A DNA stretch of 64,000 bases from an uncultured Clostridia bacterium (GCA_947624285.1 CANQJS010000001.1:186001-250000), one strand, 5' to 3'. Numbered from the stretch's first letter, positions 18,064 through 27,053 are shown. Notes: generated by a model from the letters alone, not told the origin. A program made the numbers and translations.

Positions 18064-19233
18064 ATGGATAATAAAGCGAAAAAGACATCGCTGAGTGAAT
18101 TTTTCGGCGGTCTTGACCACCTTTCGATGATAACGGCAATCGCATGCTCCCTATACGGTTTTGTTCTTGTTTACAGCGCCTTTTACATAAGTCTTGATAA
18201 AACGGATCTGTTCGCCTCATCCGTAAAGAAAATGCTTGTTACCGTTATCGCCGCCGTTCTCGGCATAGCCGCCGCCCTCATAATATCTATGGTTAATTAC
18301 GAGGTCATAAGCAAGCTTTGGCCTATCATTGCCGCCGCCTGCGTTTTTATGATGATAATAACCTACTTTTTCGGCACGCCTCCCGCGGACAGACCCGACG
18401 CGCGCTGCTGGCTTGATTTCAAATATTTTACAATACAGACATCGGAATTTATGAAAGTGGGTTTTATAATATCCTTTTCATATCATCTTGATCTTGTAAA
18501 AGACAATATCAACCGGCTTAAATCCATCATACCGCTTGTTATCCACGGGCTTATACCGATAGCTCTGGTGCTTATCACGGGCGACGCGGGCTCTGCTCTC
18601 ATCTTTATGGTTATGTTTGTGGGTATGCTCTATGCCGCGAGAATAAACATCGGCTATTTTATCGCCGGTATATGCGCTGTATTGGTAGGCTTTATCGCCG
18701 CGTGGAAGCTGAAGATCATAGACGGCCTCCAGCGCCAAAGGATCATCGCGCTGTTTTATCCGGAGCTTTACCCCGATGTTATGTATCAGCAAAACAACGG
18801 TAAAATCGCCCTTGGAGGCGGCGGGCTTTTCGGTCAGGGTTATTTGCAGGGAAAGATGACGCAAAGCGGCTCTGTGCCCGTAAACGAAACCGATATGATT
18901 CTTACGGTAGCGGGCGAGGAGTTTGGCTTCGTCGGCGCAATGGCGGTTATCATACTTCTGTGCGTACTTATTGCGAGAGTTATAATTTTGGGGCTCAGAG
19001 CAAGAGACAATGTCGGCTATCTTATGTGTATGGGAGTCGGCGTTATGCTTATGGCTCAGCTAATAGTAAATGTGGGAATGGAGCTTTCGCTTCTGCCTTG
19101 CATCGGCATTACGCTCCCCCTGTTTTCTTCCGGCGGCTCGTCAAGCCTTTCGATATTCCTTGCGCTTGGAATAGTGCTTTCCGTAAACCGCTTCAGCAGA
19201 AATCAGAAAGATTCACTGTTTTACAGAGCTTAA
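18064..19233 (+). CDS. SEDS-family peptidoglycan glycosyltransferase (RodA/FtsW/SpoVE)
   Basis: SEDS proteins polymerise lipid II together with a class B penicillin-binding protein in the membrane. The 389-residue sequence has about ten membrane helices. RCWLDFKYFTIQTSEFMKV is the variant of the usual QPSE motif (QTSE here). ITGDAGSAL follows, and the catalytic aspartate is in NETDMILTVAGEEFG. The last helices carry PLFSSGGSS. The GSxxGFLP-type details do not separate RodA from FtsW or SpoVE, and no paired PBP gene is adjacent. The gene has its own promoter and a strong terminator. Confidence 0.9.
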   Translation: MDNKAKKTSLSEFFGGLDHLSMITAIACSLYGFVLVYSAFYISLDKTDLFASSVKKMLVTVIAAVLGIAAALIISMVNYEVISKLWPIIAAACVFMMIITYFFGTPPADRPDARCWLDFKYFTIQTSEFMKVGFIISFSYHLDLVKDNINRLKSIIPLVIHGLIPIALVLITGDAGSALIFMVMFVGMLYAARINIGYFIAGICAVLVGFIAAWKLKIIDGLQRQRIIALFYPELYPDVMYQQNNGKIALGGGGLFGQGYLQGKMTQSGSVPVNETDMILTVAGEEFGFVGAMAVIILLCVLIARVIILGLRARDNVGYLMCMGVGVMLMAQLIVNVGMELSLLPCIGITLPLFSSGGSSSLSIFLALGIVLSVNRFSRNQKDSLFYRA

Positions 19234-19260
19234 CAAAATACAAGTTCTAATCAAAAGGCA

Positions 19261-19299
19261 AAGCCGCCGACAATGCTGACGCATATCGGCGGCTTTTTT
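19261..19299 (+). terminator. Terminator after the SEDS gene
   Basis: Ten-base-pair stem AAGCCGCCGA / TCGGCGGCTT (19261-19270, 19286-19295) followed by a T run. Confidence 0.88.
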
Positions 19300-19366
19300 G
19301 CGCGTTATTGTGCAAAAATTCGTATTTTTAAAAAATATATAGGATATTGGCTAAAGCACAAACATT

Positions 19367-20644
19367 TTATTTTGCCTTCACGGTAACCGAGGCGGTGTAG
19401 TTGCCGAGCACCCAGCATCTGTTGCCGTTTACCGAAACAACAAGCCTGCAGGTTTTGGTGTTTTCGCTTATCTTTTCCTCATCGTCAGCGGGAACAAGAG
19501 TAAACGAAAGCGCCGACTTATCTATATTTTCAAGCTCCGAGCTTTCACCGATAACAGTTATCCTGTTTTGAGAAATACTGTTTACGGTTACGCTGTATTC
19601 ATTTGTATCGGCAACAATATCGTTTTTATTTATCGATATATTTTTAGAAGAGAAGCCGTCCGGCACGGTAACGGTGACGGTTATTTTATCCGTTCCGTCA
19701 AGCACCGTGACTCCGTTGACCTCGGTCGCTTTAAAATCAAATGTGTTTTTGCCGAGATTTATATTGTTGAAGGATATGTTTCCCAAATTGAGCTCGCTTA
19801 GCTGAGCCGATTCCAGCGCGCCGACCTGCACCGAGCGGACGGAATAATCTATATCGAGAAAGCTTTCGGGATTACTCGGTCCGGCAGTAAACGAAACGGC
19901 GGGAGCAAGATTCTGGACCTTGAGGATCGGCACGGTTGCCGAAAGAGAAGCCTCCCCGTCGGGTATCACAATCGAAACATTTTCCACCTTGACGCCGTTT
20001 GAATCAAATGCCGAGGGCTCAAGAGTGATTATCTGCGATTCCGTCAGCCCGCTTTCAAGATTTATATCCGCCGCCACTCTTTCTACGGTTGAAACATAAG
20101 CCGCGGCGCCCTTTACCTGCACGGTGCTTTGATTGAGGGTGGTCTCTCCCACAACATAGCCGTCGGCGGCAATATTTTTGTTCACGAAATTAAGCTCAAC
20201 GGGCAGACTGATTTCCTGCGCAACATCGTAATACCCCTGTGCGGATGACGGAAAATAGCTTACTATCGTGAAATCCGCGTCATCCGCGGCGGAAACGATT
20301 ATCGGAACGGAATAATAGCCAGCCGCGATTATTGTATTCGTTTGCAAGCTCGCGGTCAAATCGTTTTCGTCTATATCTTTTGCAAGGTATTTTTTGCAGG
20401 ATACCGTTACCTCCGTGGTGATGGACGGGTTACCGTAATACTCTATGCCGAGCTGCTCGGCGACCGTTCCCGAAAAATCGACCGACACGGGGACGGTTAT
20501 TTTTTTTGTTGTTTCAGGGCTTAAATTCATAGAGGTTACGACCCAGATGATTATTGCGGCGATAACGGAGCAAATAATTAGCGCCCTATCGTTATAAATA
20601 AGCTTTCTTAGTGAAAAGCCGATTTTCTTTTTATCATTTGCCAT
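19367..20644 (-). CDS. cdaR: YbbR-domain regulator of diadenylate cyclase (CdaR)
   Basis: An extracellular regulator anchored by one N-terminal helix (residues about 20-40, ending WVVTSMNLSPE). Tandem YbbR repeats follow, recognisable by segments such as VPVSVDFSGTVAEQLGIEY and by VQVKGAAAYVSTVERVAADI. YbbR proteins modulate CdaA from the outer face of the membrane. The protein is 425 residues. It overlaps the cdaA 3' end by 11 bases, the usual cdaA-cdaR arrangement; glmM, the usual third member, is not next in the window. Confidence 0.9.
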   Translation of the reverse strand: MANDKKKIGFSLRKLIYNDRALIICSVIAAIIIWVVTSMNLSPETTKKITVPVSVDFSGTVAEQLGIEYYGNPSITTEVTVSCKKYLAKDIDENDLTASLQTNTIIAAGYYSVPIIVSAADDADFTIVSYFPSSAQGYYDVAQEISLPVELNFVNKNIAADGYVVGETTLNQSTVQVKGAAAYVSTVERVAADINLESGLTESQIITLEPSAFDSNGVKVENVSIVIPDGEASLSATVPILKVQNLAPAVSFTAGPSNPESFLDIDYSVRSVQVGALESAQLSELNLGNISFNNINLGKNTFDFKATEVNGVTVLDGTDKITVTVTVPDGFSSKNISINKNDIVADTNEYSVTVNSISQNRITVIGESSELENIDKSALSFTLVPADDEEKISENTKTCRLVVSVNGNRCWVLGNYTASVTVKAK

Positions 20645-21518
20645 TTTTTCTCACCCTCCTTACAAGTCTCGCTATGATCTTGTCGTCCGAAGATGATCCC
20701 ATCGGGAGAAACTCATTTTTAAGAATATCTCTCAGGTCGCCGTCGGATATATTCGCGGTGAGCACCCCGCCGCGCGCAACGGAAATTGCGCCCGTCTCCT
20801 CCGAAACAACGACCACTATGGCGTCGCTCTCCTCCGAAAGACCTATGGCGGCTCGGTGGCGAGTGCCGTATGACGAATCGACCTCTTTCTTGGTGAGAGG
20901 GAGAATACAGCCCGCGGCGTAAATAGTTGCGTCCCTTATGATCATCGCCCCGTCGTGAAGAGGCGTTTTGGGATAAAATATGTTTTCAATCAAAGCGCGT
21001 GACGGGCTGGCGTTGATTATAGTTCCGCTGTTGATTATGTTTCCCAAAAGAGTTTCTTTTTCAAAGGCTATCAGCGCGCCGGTTTTCACATCGCTCATAT
21101 TTGAGCACGCTTTTATTACTGATTCAATACAATTTTCAATCGCGGCAAGCTCAACCGCCACGCCCGAGTGAATTATAGTTCCCAGGCTTTTTCTTGCCGA
21201 GCCCTTGCCTATCTGCTCAAGAATATTTCTGAGTTCGGGAGTAAATATGATCACGGCGATGAGCAGGATATTTGAAAAGATCGCTCTGAATATATATGCC
21301 GAGGCTTCCATCTGAAGCGCGTTTACAACAATATAAACCACCGCGATGAAAACGATGCCTTTAACAAGCTGCATCGCCCTTGTTTCTCTCAATATTCGCA
21401 CGCAGATGTAAATCACTACCGCAACAAGAATAATATCAAGAAAATCAGCAATGCGGAAAGTGGAAAAAACGCTCAATATTCTGTTAAAGAAATCTATTAT
21501 ATTATCTAACATAAGCAA
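20634..21518 (-). CDS. cdaA: Diadenylate cyclase CdaA
   Basis: Makes the second messenger c-di-AMP from two ATP. Three N-terminal membrane helices (residues about 10-80) precede the DAC domain. The domain carries the catalytic DGAMII motif near residue 190 and GTRHRAAIG near residue 222. PELRNILEQIGKG marks the linker. At 294 residues it is slightly longer than the Bacillus protein. Only 60 bases separate it from the upstream aminotransferase gene, so read-through is possible. Confidence 0.97.
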   Translation of the reverse strand: MLMLDNIIDFFNRILSVFSTFRIADFLDIILVAVVIYICVRILRETRAMQLVKGIVFIAVVYIVVNALQMEASAYIFRAIFSNILLIAVIIFTPELRNILEQIGKGSARKSLGTIIHSGVAVELAAIENCIESVIKACSNMSDVKTGALIAFEKETLLGNIINSGTIINASPSRALIENIFYPKTPLHDGAMIIRDATIYAAGCILPLTKKEVDSSYGTRHRAAIGLSEESDAIVVVVSEETGAISVARGGVLTANISDGDLRDILKNEFLPMGSSSDDKIIARLVRRVRKNGK

Positions 21519-21579
21519 CAGTCCTTAACTTTACTCTGCTTTTATTTTAACATATATAAAAATAATAATAAAGATGAAT

Positions 21580-22710
21580 TTATAATTTTTTTACTGTATT
21601 TATCAAAAACTCACATTCCTGCCGAGTGGTGAAAACAGACGGGCACAGCCTTACCGTGCCTCTTTCGACAGTGCCGAAATACGAATGCGCGAGAGGCGCG
21701 CAATGAAGCCCCGCCCTTACCGCTATTCCCCGTCTGCCTAAAACAGCCGCCGTTTTCTCGCTCGGATAATCCCCGAAATTAAAGGAAACTATCGGCGCGT
21801 TCTTGTATTTTTCGGGCCTTTTTGTGTACAGCACCGCGTTCTTATTTGCCGAAAGCCCGTCGTAAAGCCGTTGGGCATGCTCAAGCTCACGGGAATAAAT
21901 ATTATCCATACCGAATGAATTTATAAAATCCACCCCAGCGCCGAGAGAAATAATGCCGATATTATTGAGCGTTCCGGCTTCAAGTCTGTCGGGCAGAAAA
22001 TCGGGCTGATCGGGGTTAAGGGAGTCGCTGCCTGTGCCCCCGTCCAAAATCGTTTCAAGATGAACTCCGTCCCTTACGGCGATAAAGCCCGTGCCCATAA
22101 GCCCGTAAAGGCATTTGTGACCGGGCGCGCAGAGAATATCGATATTATCCCTTTCCGCGTCCAGCGGCATAACTCCCGCCGCCTGTGCGCCGTCAACGAT
22201 AAATCTTATTCCGTGCCTTTTTGCCATTTCTCCTATTTTACCTATGGGAAGCGCCACTCCGAAAACATTTGACGCCGCCGTACATACTATAGCCGATGTT
22301 CGGCTTTTTATAAGCCTCTCAAAATTACCGACCGTTTCGTCATCGTCATAGCTGAAGCCCGCTATATCAAAATCGGCAATGCCGTCCTTTTTAAGATGAT
22401 TTACAACACGCCACACGGCGTTGTGCTCAAGAGATGATATTATTATATGCCCGCCTTTTTTCACACTGCCCTTTATCGCCATATTCAATGCGGCGGTGCA
22501 GTTGGCTGTAAAGGCGATATTTTGCGTGGGATAATTAAAAAAATCGCCGAGCTTTTCTCTTACCGAATATATCTTCTCGGCGGTTTTTACCGACGCTGTG
22601 TAGCCGCCTCTGCCTGAATTGAAGCCGTAGTTGCGCATAGCGTCCGCCGCGGCGTTCAAAGTGTTGGCAGGCTTCGGAAAAGAGGTTGCCCCATTGTCAA
22701 GATATATCAA
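21580..22710 (-). CDS. Cysteine desulfurase-like class V aminotransferase
   Basis: A PLP enzyme of 376 residues from the cysteine-desulfurase-like group found with DUF3343 proteins (EF2568 type). It starts IYLDNGATSFPKP and has the histidine in SSLEHNAVWRV, the aspartate in VDGAQAAGV, the PLP lysine in GHKCLYG near residue 200, and a candidate catalytic cysteine in RAGLHCAPLAH. Family members mobilise sulfur or selenium from cysteine or selenocysteine. The start overlaps the DUF3343 stop by four bases (ATGA), which suggests the small protein is its acceptor or partner. The acceptor pathway is unknown. Confidence 0.88.
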   Translation of the reverse strand: MIYLDNGATSFPKPANTLNAAADAMRNYGFNSGRGGYTASVKTAEKIYSVREKLGDFFNYPTQNIAFTANCTAALNMAIKGSVKKGGHIIISSLEHNAVWRVVNHLKKDGIADFDIAGFSYDDDETVGNFERLIKSRTSAIVCTAASNVFGVALPIGKIGEMAKRHGIRFIVDGAQAAGVMPLDAERDNIDILCAPGHKCLYGLMGTGFIAVRDGVHLETILDGGTGSDSLNPDQPDFLPDRLEAGTLNNIGIISLGAGVDFINSFGMDNIYSRELEHAQRLYDGLSANKNAVLYTKRPEKYKNAPIVSFNFGDYPSEKTAAVLGRRGIAVRAGLHCAPLAHSYFGTVERGTVRLCPSVFTTRQECEFLINTVKKL

Positions 22711-22922
22711 CGGTAACCGACCCCCAAAACCCTTATGCCGTTTTTTTCAAGTATTGCGGAAACATCTTTATTTGTTTCCCCGATCTCCACAACATAACCG
22801 CACCCGTCGCCGGGCTCGGGATTTTCAAGCCGCTGAAGATAGGATTTTATTCCGTTTTTTCTCAGCGCCTCTCTTGCCCGCTGCGCGTTCGTAACGGAGC
22901 CTGCTTTTATATACATACTCAT
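22707..22922 (-). CDS. DUF3343 putative sulfur/selenium carrier protein
   Basis: A 71-residue protein of the DUF3343 family, described as putative Se/S carriers. It starts MYIKAGSVTNAQRAREAL, with an internal GDGCGYVVEIG holding the single cysteine. It overlaps the following cysteine-desulfurase-like gene by four bases. Two starts are possible, 22922 and 22916. The only plausible Shine-Dalgarno (GAGG, complement of 22931-22934) is embedded in the stem of a hairpin immediately upstream. Confidence 0.85.
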   Translation of the reverse strand: MSMYIKAGSVTNAQRAREALRKNGIKSYLQRLENPEPGDGCGYVVEIGETNKDVSAILEKNGIRVLGVGYR

Positions 22923-22966
22923 AGTAAAAACCTCACTTTCTCCATAATATGAGAAAATGAGGTTTT
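22923..22966 (-). terminator. Hairpin acting as terminator and/or sequestering the DUF3343 ribosome binding site
   Basis: Stem AAAACCTCA/TGAGGTTTT (22927-22935 with 22958-22966), one mismatch, then TTTCTC/GAGAAA (22937-22942 with 22951-22956) around an eight-base loop. On the minus strand it ends in TTTTT and lies after the GPH transporter stop. Its 3' arm contains the GAGG placed eight bases before the DUF3343 start. Confidence 0.75.
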
Positions 22967-23003
22967 GGTTTAATCGGTGAACGCCTGCCTAAAACAAAGC
23001 AGA

Positions 23004-25565
23004 TTATTTATTTATTACATCCTTTTCCTTCGATTTATTTTTCTTCTGCTCTTTTTTGAGCGCCTTTTCCTGCTTTCTTGCTTCAAGCTCCGCTTTTTCC
23101 TGCGCAAGCTTTTCCTGCTCTTCAAGCTCTCTCAAACGCTCTGCCTCTTCCGCTCTGCTTTTAGCCTCGTCGTACTTAGCGGCTATTTCGTCAAATCTTG
23201 AGAAATTTTCCTGCTGCTGAAGCAGCTTTCTCGCGGAGATATAAACCTCGGCGGCGCGGTTAAACGACGCGTATTCGTCCATCTCTTTCTTTGATGATTT
23301 TCTTGCCTCGGCGCGTTTTTGCTCCTGCGCCTTGATCTCGGCCTTTATCCTCTGCATTTCCTGAATGTCCTTGCTGCTTTTAGCGGCGGCAAGCTCTTTG
23401 GCAAGTTCGGAAATTTTCTCATCGCACTCGTCCTCAATATCAAAGAGTTTTTTGATATTGTCGATATCCGGCTCGGCAAATTCTTTTAATGAGCCGAAAT
23501 ATTTTTCATAGCTTCTGTGCGACGAAAGCTTTTTCTTGGCAAGCTCTATCTCAAACTTGCGCATTTCTTTTTCCTTAACAGTGCCCTTAGGCAGCTTTTT
23601 CGCCGCGGCAAGCTCTGCTTTTACGGCGGAAACATCCATATTTTTTATACCGTTAAGCCCATCGTCGTAAACTTTCTTATAAAGCGATACCTGACGGATA
23701 ACATTTTCCGAACTGAATTTATCAAATTCCGAGCAGACGAATTGAGATATTTCGATTTCCTCGTTAAACTCAAGCGCCTCTCTGTAAGCCTTTTTTGCCG
23801 CTTTCCATTCTTCTTTGGTTTTAGCGTTCTGATAATCCGCCTTTGACACCGACTTTGGCTCCTGCGCCGCCATTTCGCGGGCATTGTTTACAAGGTCTAT
23901 CGCCTCAACAAGCTCCTTGTCGCTCAAAGCGTCGTTTGCATAGTCCTCAAACATAGCGCGAACTTTAAGCACGCGGACAACGGATTTCTGCTTTTTCTCC
24001 GTGAGATCATAGAAGAAAAACGGAATAACATTCAGCGTAGCTCCCGCGGCGGCAACTATTATGAGAATGCGAAGCAGCGGAAGAAGCACTCCGTCAACAT
24101 CGTAAAGGGCGTTTGACGGATTGAATATATCCTGACCGTTTGCCGCCTGCTCCTGAAGCAGCTGACCAACGGTTTTGCCTACGGGAAGCAGTCTTGACAT
24201 AATCGACTGGTTGTTTACTACCTGCTCTGCGGTTGCGGCATTGAGACCGAATCTCTCCTGCAAGGCGGGGATAACGCCGGCGCTGATGAGTGTTATAACA
24301 GAGCCTATCGTGCTAACGGCGGCAAACATTCCGTCAATTCTCTCGCCCGTTTTATACTGCTGATAATCGCGTATATCAGCCTGAATGGAGGGGTTGAGAA
24401 TATGCGCGAACGCGCTGACGACGGCGTTGAAATACAGGCAGATGAGCATAAGCCAAATCGTATATTTCGTGATAGAGCCCGTAAACAGTATCATCGCGAT
24501 AATGAATACGATATTCAAAAGATTGGTAACTATCTGCACATTTTTCTTGCCCCATTTGCGTATGCAGAAAGGAGCGAGCAGCATACCCCACAGCGACGCG
24601 TTGCCGTAAACCGTTACGATGATGCCGTAAACATTACCGTCACACGCCCCGCCGTAATTATACAGCCAATAAAGAATATTGTTGTAAGCCGTTTCAAGAA
24701 ATCCTATCCACCCCGCAAACGAGATGATCCAAAAGTATTTGTTCTTCGCAACGGCTTTCAGCGCATCGATAAATTTGATTTGAATAACATGCGTTTTTGC
24801 CTGAATTATCTTTTCCTGCGTGTTTGCATAAACAATAACGCAAAGTCCTACGCCCAAAACGGCAAGGATCGGGAAAACAAGCCTGTAGACCCTGATATCC
24901 GTTTGATTGGTGTTGAGAGCCTGAGCGATAATAGGCATTATGAGATTTACAACGGTTGGTCCGAATGAATATACAACGCTCTTTATCGCGGCAACATCCG
25001 CTCTTTCCTGCGAATTGGGAGACAGAACATGGATGAGATTCTCGTATGCGTCATAGAAGAAATAGTAAAAGAACTGAAGCAGAATATTGAATAAAAGAAT
25101 GACCGCGCATTTTGCTATGTATTCTGCGCTCTTGCCGAGAATTTCCGAAGTGCCGACAATAAGACCGAGCTTATCATACGGAAACCATACCATTCCGACA
25201 AAAAGCAGTGCGGTCGGAATGCCCATCGTGAGAATATACGGGCGATATTTACCCGCCTTATTACGGGTGTTATCTATAATGTTCGCCCTTATTCCCGTTA
25301 GCGGAATACTTGAAAGCACGCCGATAACATAAAGAATATACATATCCGTGGGCGAAATGCCTATCGTGCCCGTAATAAACACATTGGTGGCGGCGAGCAA
25401 GCAGGTGTAGCTCATCTGCACGATAAGATAGAAACCTATTCCGCCGAAAGCATAGGAGGCTATCTCCTTATAGGACATATACCTGCCCTTTGCGGGTTTT
25501 TTCCAATAATACCTTATGCTGTTGAGCAGAGCGGTAACTTTTTGACCGAGTGAATTTTCTGACAT
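23004..25565 (-). CDS. GPH-family MFS sugar transporter with long coiled-coil tail
   Basis: Residues 1 to about 535 form a 12-helix MFS transporter of the glycoside-pentoside-hexuronide type. Evidence is SYKEIASYAFGGIGFYL at the N terminus, YRPYILTMGIPTAL, and an internal SIQADIRDYQQYKTGERIDG typical of this family. Such carriers import glycosides or uronides with a cation. About 315 residues of highly charged helical sequence follow, rich in Lys, Glu and Ala, ending in a poly-Lys/Glu segment. This predicts a cytoplasmic coiled coil that ordinary GPH carriers lack. The gene follows the radical SAM gene by 55 bases. Confidence 0.85.
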   Translation of the reverse strand: MSENSLGQKVTALLNSIRYYWKKPAKGRYMSYKEIASYAFGGIGFYLIVQMSYTCLLAATNVFITGTIGISPTDMYILYVIGVLSSIPLTGIRANIIDNTRNKAGKYRPYILTMGIPTALLFVGMVWFPYDKLGLIVGTSEILGKSAEYIAKCAVILLFNILLQFFYYFFYDAYENLIHVLSPNSQERADVAAIKSVVYSFGPTVVNLIMPIIAQALNTNQTDIRVYRLVFPILAVLGVGLCVIVYANTQEKIIQAKTHVIQIKFIDALKAVAKNKYFWIISFAGWIGFLETAYNNILYWLYNYGGACDGNVYGIIVTVYGNASLWGMLLAPFCIRKWGKKNVQIVTNLLNIVFIIAMILFTGSITKYTIWLMLICLYFNAVVSAFAHILNPSIQADIRDYQQYKTGERIDGMFAAVSTIGSVITLISAGVIPALQERFGLNAATAEQVVNNQSIMSRLLPVGKTVGQLLQEQAANGQDIFNPSNALYDVDGVLLPLLRILIIVAAAGATLNVIPFFFYDLTEKKQKSVVRVLKVRAMFEDYANDALSDKELVEAIDLVNNAREMAAQEPKSVSKADYQNAKTKEEWKAAKKAYREALEFNEEIEISQFVCSEFDKFSSENVIRQVSLYKKVYDDGLNGIKNMDVSAVKAELAAAKKLPKGTVKEKEMRKFEIELAKKKLSSHRSYEKYFGSLKEFAEPDIDNIKKLFDIEDECDEKISELAKELAAAKSSKDIQEMQRIKAEIKAQEQKRAEARKSSKKEMDEYASFNRAAEVYISARKLLQQQENFSRFDEIAAKYDEAKSRAEEAERLRELEEQEKLAQEKAELEARKQEKALKKEQKKNKSKEKDVINK

Positions 25566-25620
25566 TTTTTACTCCCTTTCTGTCAATAGGATTTTTCGCG
25601 CGACTTGCAACTGACGCTTT

Positions 25621-26706
25621 TTAGCGGTTAAGGCTGAGAAGATCCTGCATCTTGCTTTTTGACAAGTCAAAAAACTTTTTGTAAACTCCGCAGAAATCGT
25701 TTTCAGCCCTGCTCCGCTTGCAGCCTAAGCCTCTGCAAAGAGCGAAATAATCACATTTTTTACATTTTTCTTCAATATTAAAGCTTTCCTCAAGAAAGCG
25801 TTTAGCCTTTTTTTCTTCAAGAAGCCGCAAAAACGAGCTTTCGTTTATGTTGCCGAGCTCCCATTCGTCGGTACAGTAAAAATCGCAGGGGTAAACCGTT
25901 CCGTCGCCCTCAACGACAAACTGAACGGAGCAATGCCCGTTCATCCCGCACTGTTCCGCGTTGCGGCCGCCGAGCAAAAGCAGATAATTGTCAAAGGAGC
26001 GGATATAAAAGGGATTTCCCCTCATATTATCGTTATAGTAAAGTGTGAAAGCCCTGTCGAGAAAATTAAAGTAATCCCCGCCGTCCATATAAATATCCTC
26101 GCCGAATTGTCCGTCAAACGGTTTAAGACAATTTATGTATTGAACATTGGCAACGCCGAGGCGCTTCATAAAGCGGTAATTATCCCTGACGGAATTTGCG
26201 AGCCGTTTTGTTACTACCGAGAGTATATTAAACTCCACGCCGTATTTTTTCAAAAGCTCTATTCCCCTTAGAACATCGGGAAATGAGGGCTTACCGTCGG
26301 GATAAAGGCGATAGGCGTTTTGCTCCTCGTTTCCGTCCAGCGAAACGCCGATCAGAAAACCGTTTTCTTTAAAAAATTCGCACCATTCGTCGTTTATCAG
26401 CGTGCCGTTTGTTTGCAGGCAGTATGTGATCGGCGATGAAAAAGTGTTAAGCTCCTTTACCGCCTGAACAAATTTTTTGAAAAAATCAATGCCCGAAAGC
26501 ATCGGCTCGCCGCCCTGAAAGGTGAATATAATTCGCGTGCCTTTGGTAAATTCCACGGCGGAGCTTATTATATTTCTCGCCGTTTGCTCTGTCATAAAGC
26601 CCTTTGAATAATCATTCCTTGACGAGGAGAGCGAGGAATAAAAGCAATATTCACACCTGAGATTGCACGCCGACGAGGACGGCTTTATCATTACGGATAT
26701 AGGCAT
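25621..26706 (-). CDS. Radical SAM/SPASM protein, anaerobic sulfatase-maturase type
   Basis: The N terminus holds the [4Fe-4S]-SAM motif CNLRCEYC near residues 14-21, followed by FTFQGGEPMLSG. The C-terminal SPASM region has cysteines in CGMNGHCSVQ, VYPCDFYC, CKKCDYFALCRGLGC and the final NDFC. This is the anSME pattern: these enzymes oxidise an active-site Cys or Ser of sulfatases to formylglycine. No sulfatase is in the window, so the substrate is unknown and another peptide target is possible. It starts eight bases after the MIF-like gene with an AGGTGA site. Confidence 0.88.
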   Translation of the reverse strand: MPISVMIKPSSSACNLRCEYCFYSSLSSSRNDYSKGFMTEQTARNIISSAVEFTKGTRIIFTFQGGEPMLSGIDFFKKFVQAVKELNTFSSPITYCLQTNGTLINDEWCEFFKENGFLIGVSLDGNEEQNAYRLYPDGKPSFPDVLRGIELLKKYGVEFNILSVVTKRLANSVRDNYRFMKRLGVANVQYINCLKPFDGQFGEDIYMDGGDYFNFLDRAFTLYYNDNMRGNPFYIRSFDNYLLLLGGRNAEQCGMNGHCSVQFVVEGDGTVYPCDFYCTDEWELGNINESSFLRLLEEKKAKRFLEESFNIEEKCKKCDYFALCRGLGCKRSRAENDFCGVYKKFFDLSKSKMQDLLSLNR

Positions 26707-26714
26707 TTATTCAC

Positions 26715-27053
26715 CTAAAAATTCATATTGTTCCAGCCCCACTGAGAAGTGCCGGTGTATTTTACATAAATTCTGTCGGCAGGTAAGCCGAGCTCTCCGC
26801 CTAAAATTTTGCAAACCTCGGCGGTCATTTTCTCGCACTGAGAATCGGTTGATTTTCCAAAGACGGAAATATCGACGAACGCCGCCGGAGCGTCGCTGCC
26901 CTTAAAATACATATCGCATTTATCTTCAAATCCTATCATCAGCCAGCTCTCGCTTTTCCCCAAAAGCTCTATGGCTTTGCCGAGCTTTGATTTTATTGAG
27001 ATCTTACTGTCGTTGCTTATCGCAACATTTGTGTTCATATTGATATATGGCAT
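26715..27053 (-). CDS. MIF-like tautomerase
   Basis: A 112-residue homologue of macrophage migration inhibitory factor. It starts MPYINMNTNV with the catalytic N-terminal proline (after Met removal), and keeps a Gly-Lys at the position of MIF Lys32 and a tyrosine at MIF Tyr95 (RIYVKY). It ends GWNNMNF like animal MIF. The CXXC pair of mammalian MIF is absent, and Asn97 is replaced by Lys. Members tautomerise phenylpyruvate-type keto acids in vitro. No signal peptide is present. It is the first gene of the MIF-anSME-GPH cluster. Confidence 0.87.
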   Translation of the reverse strand: MPYINMNTNVAISNDSKISIKSKLGKAIELLGKSESWLMIGFEDKCDMYFKGSDAPAAFVDISVFGKSTDSQCEKMTAEVCKILGGELGLPADRIYVKYTGTSQWGWNNMNF

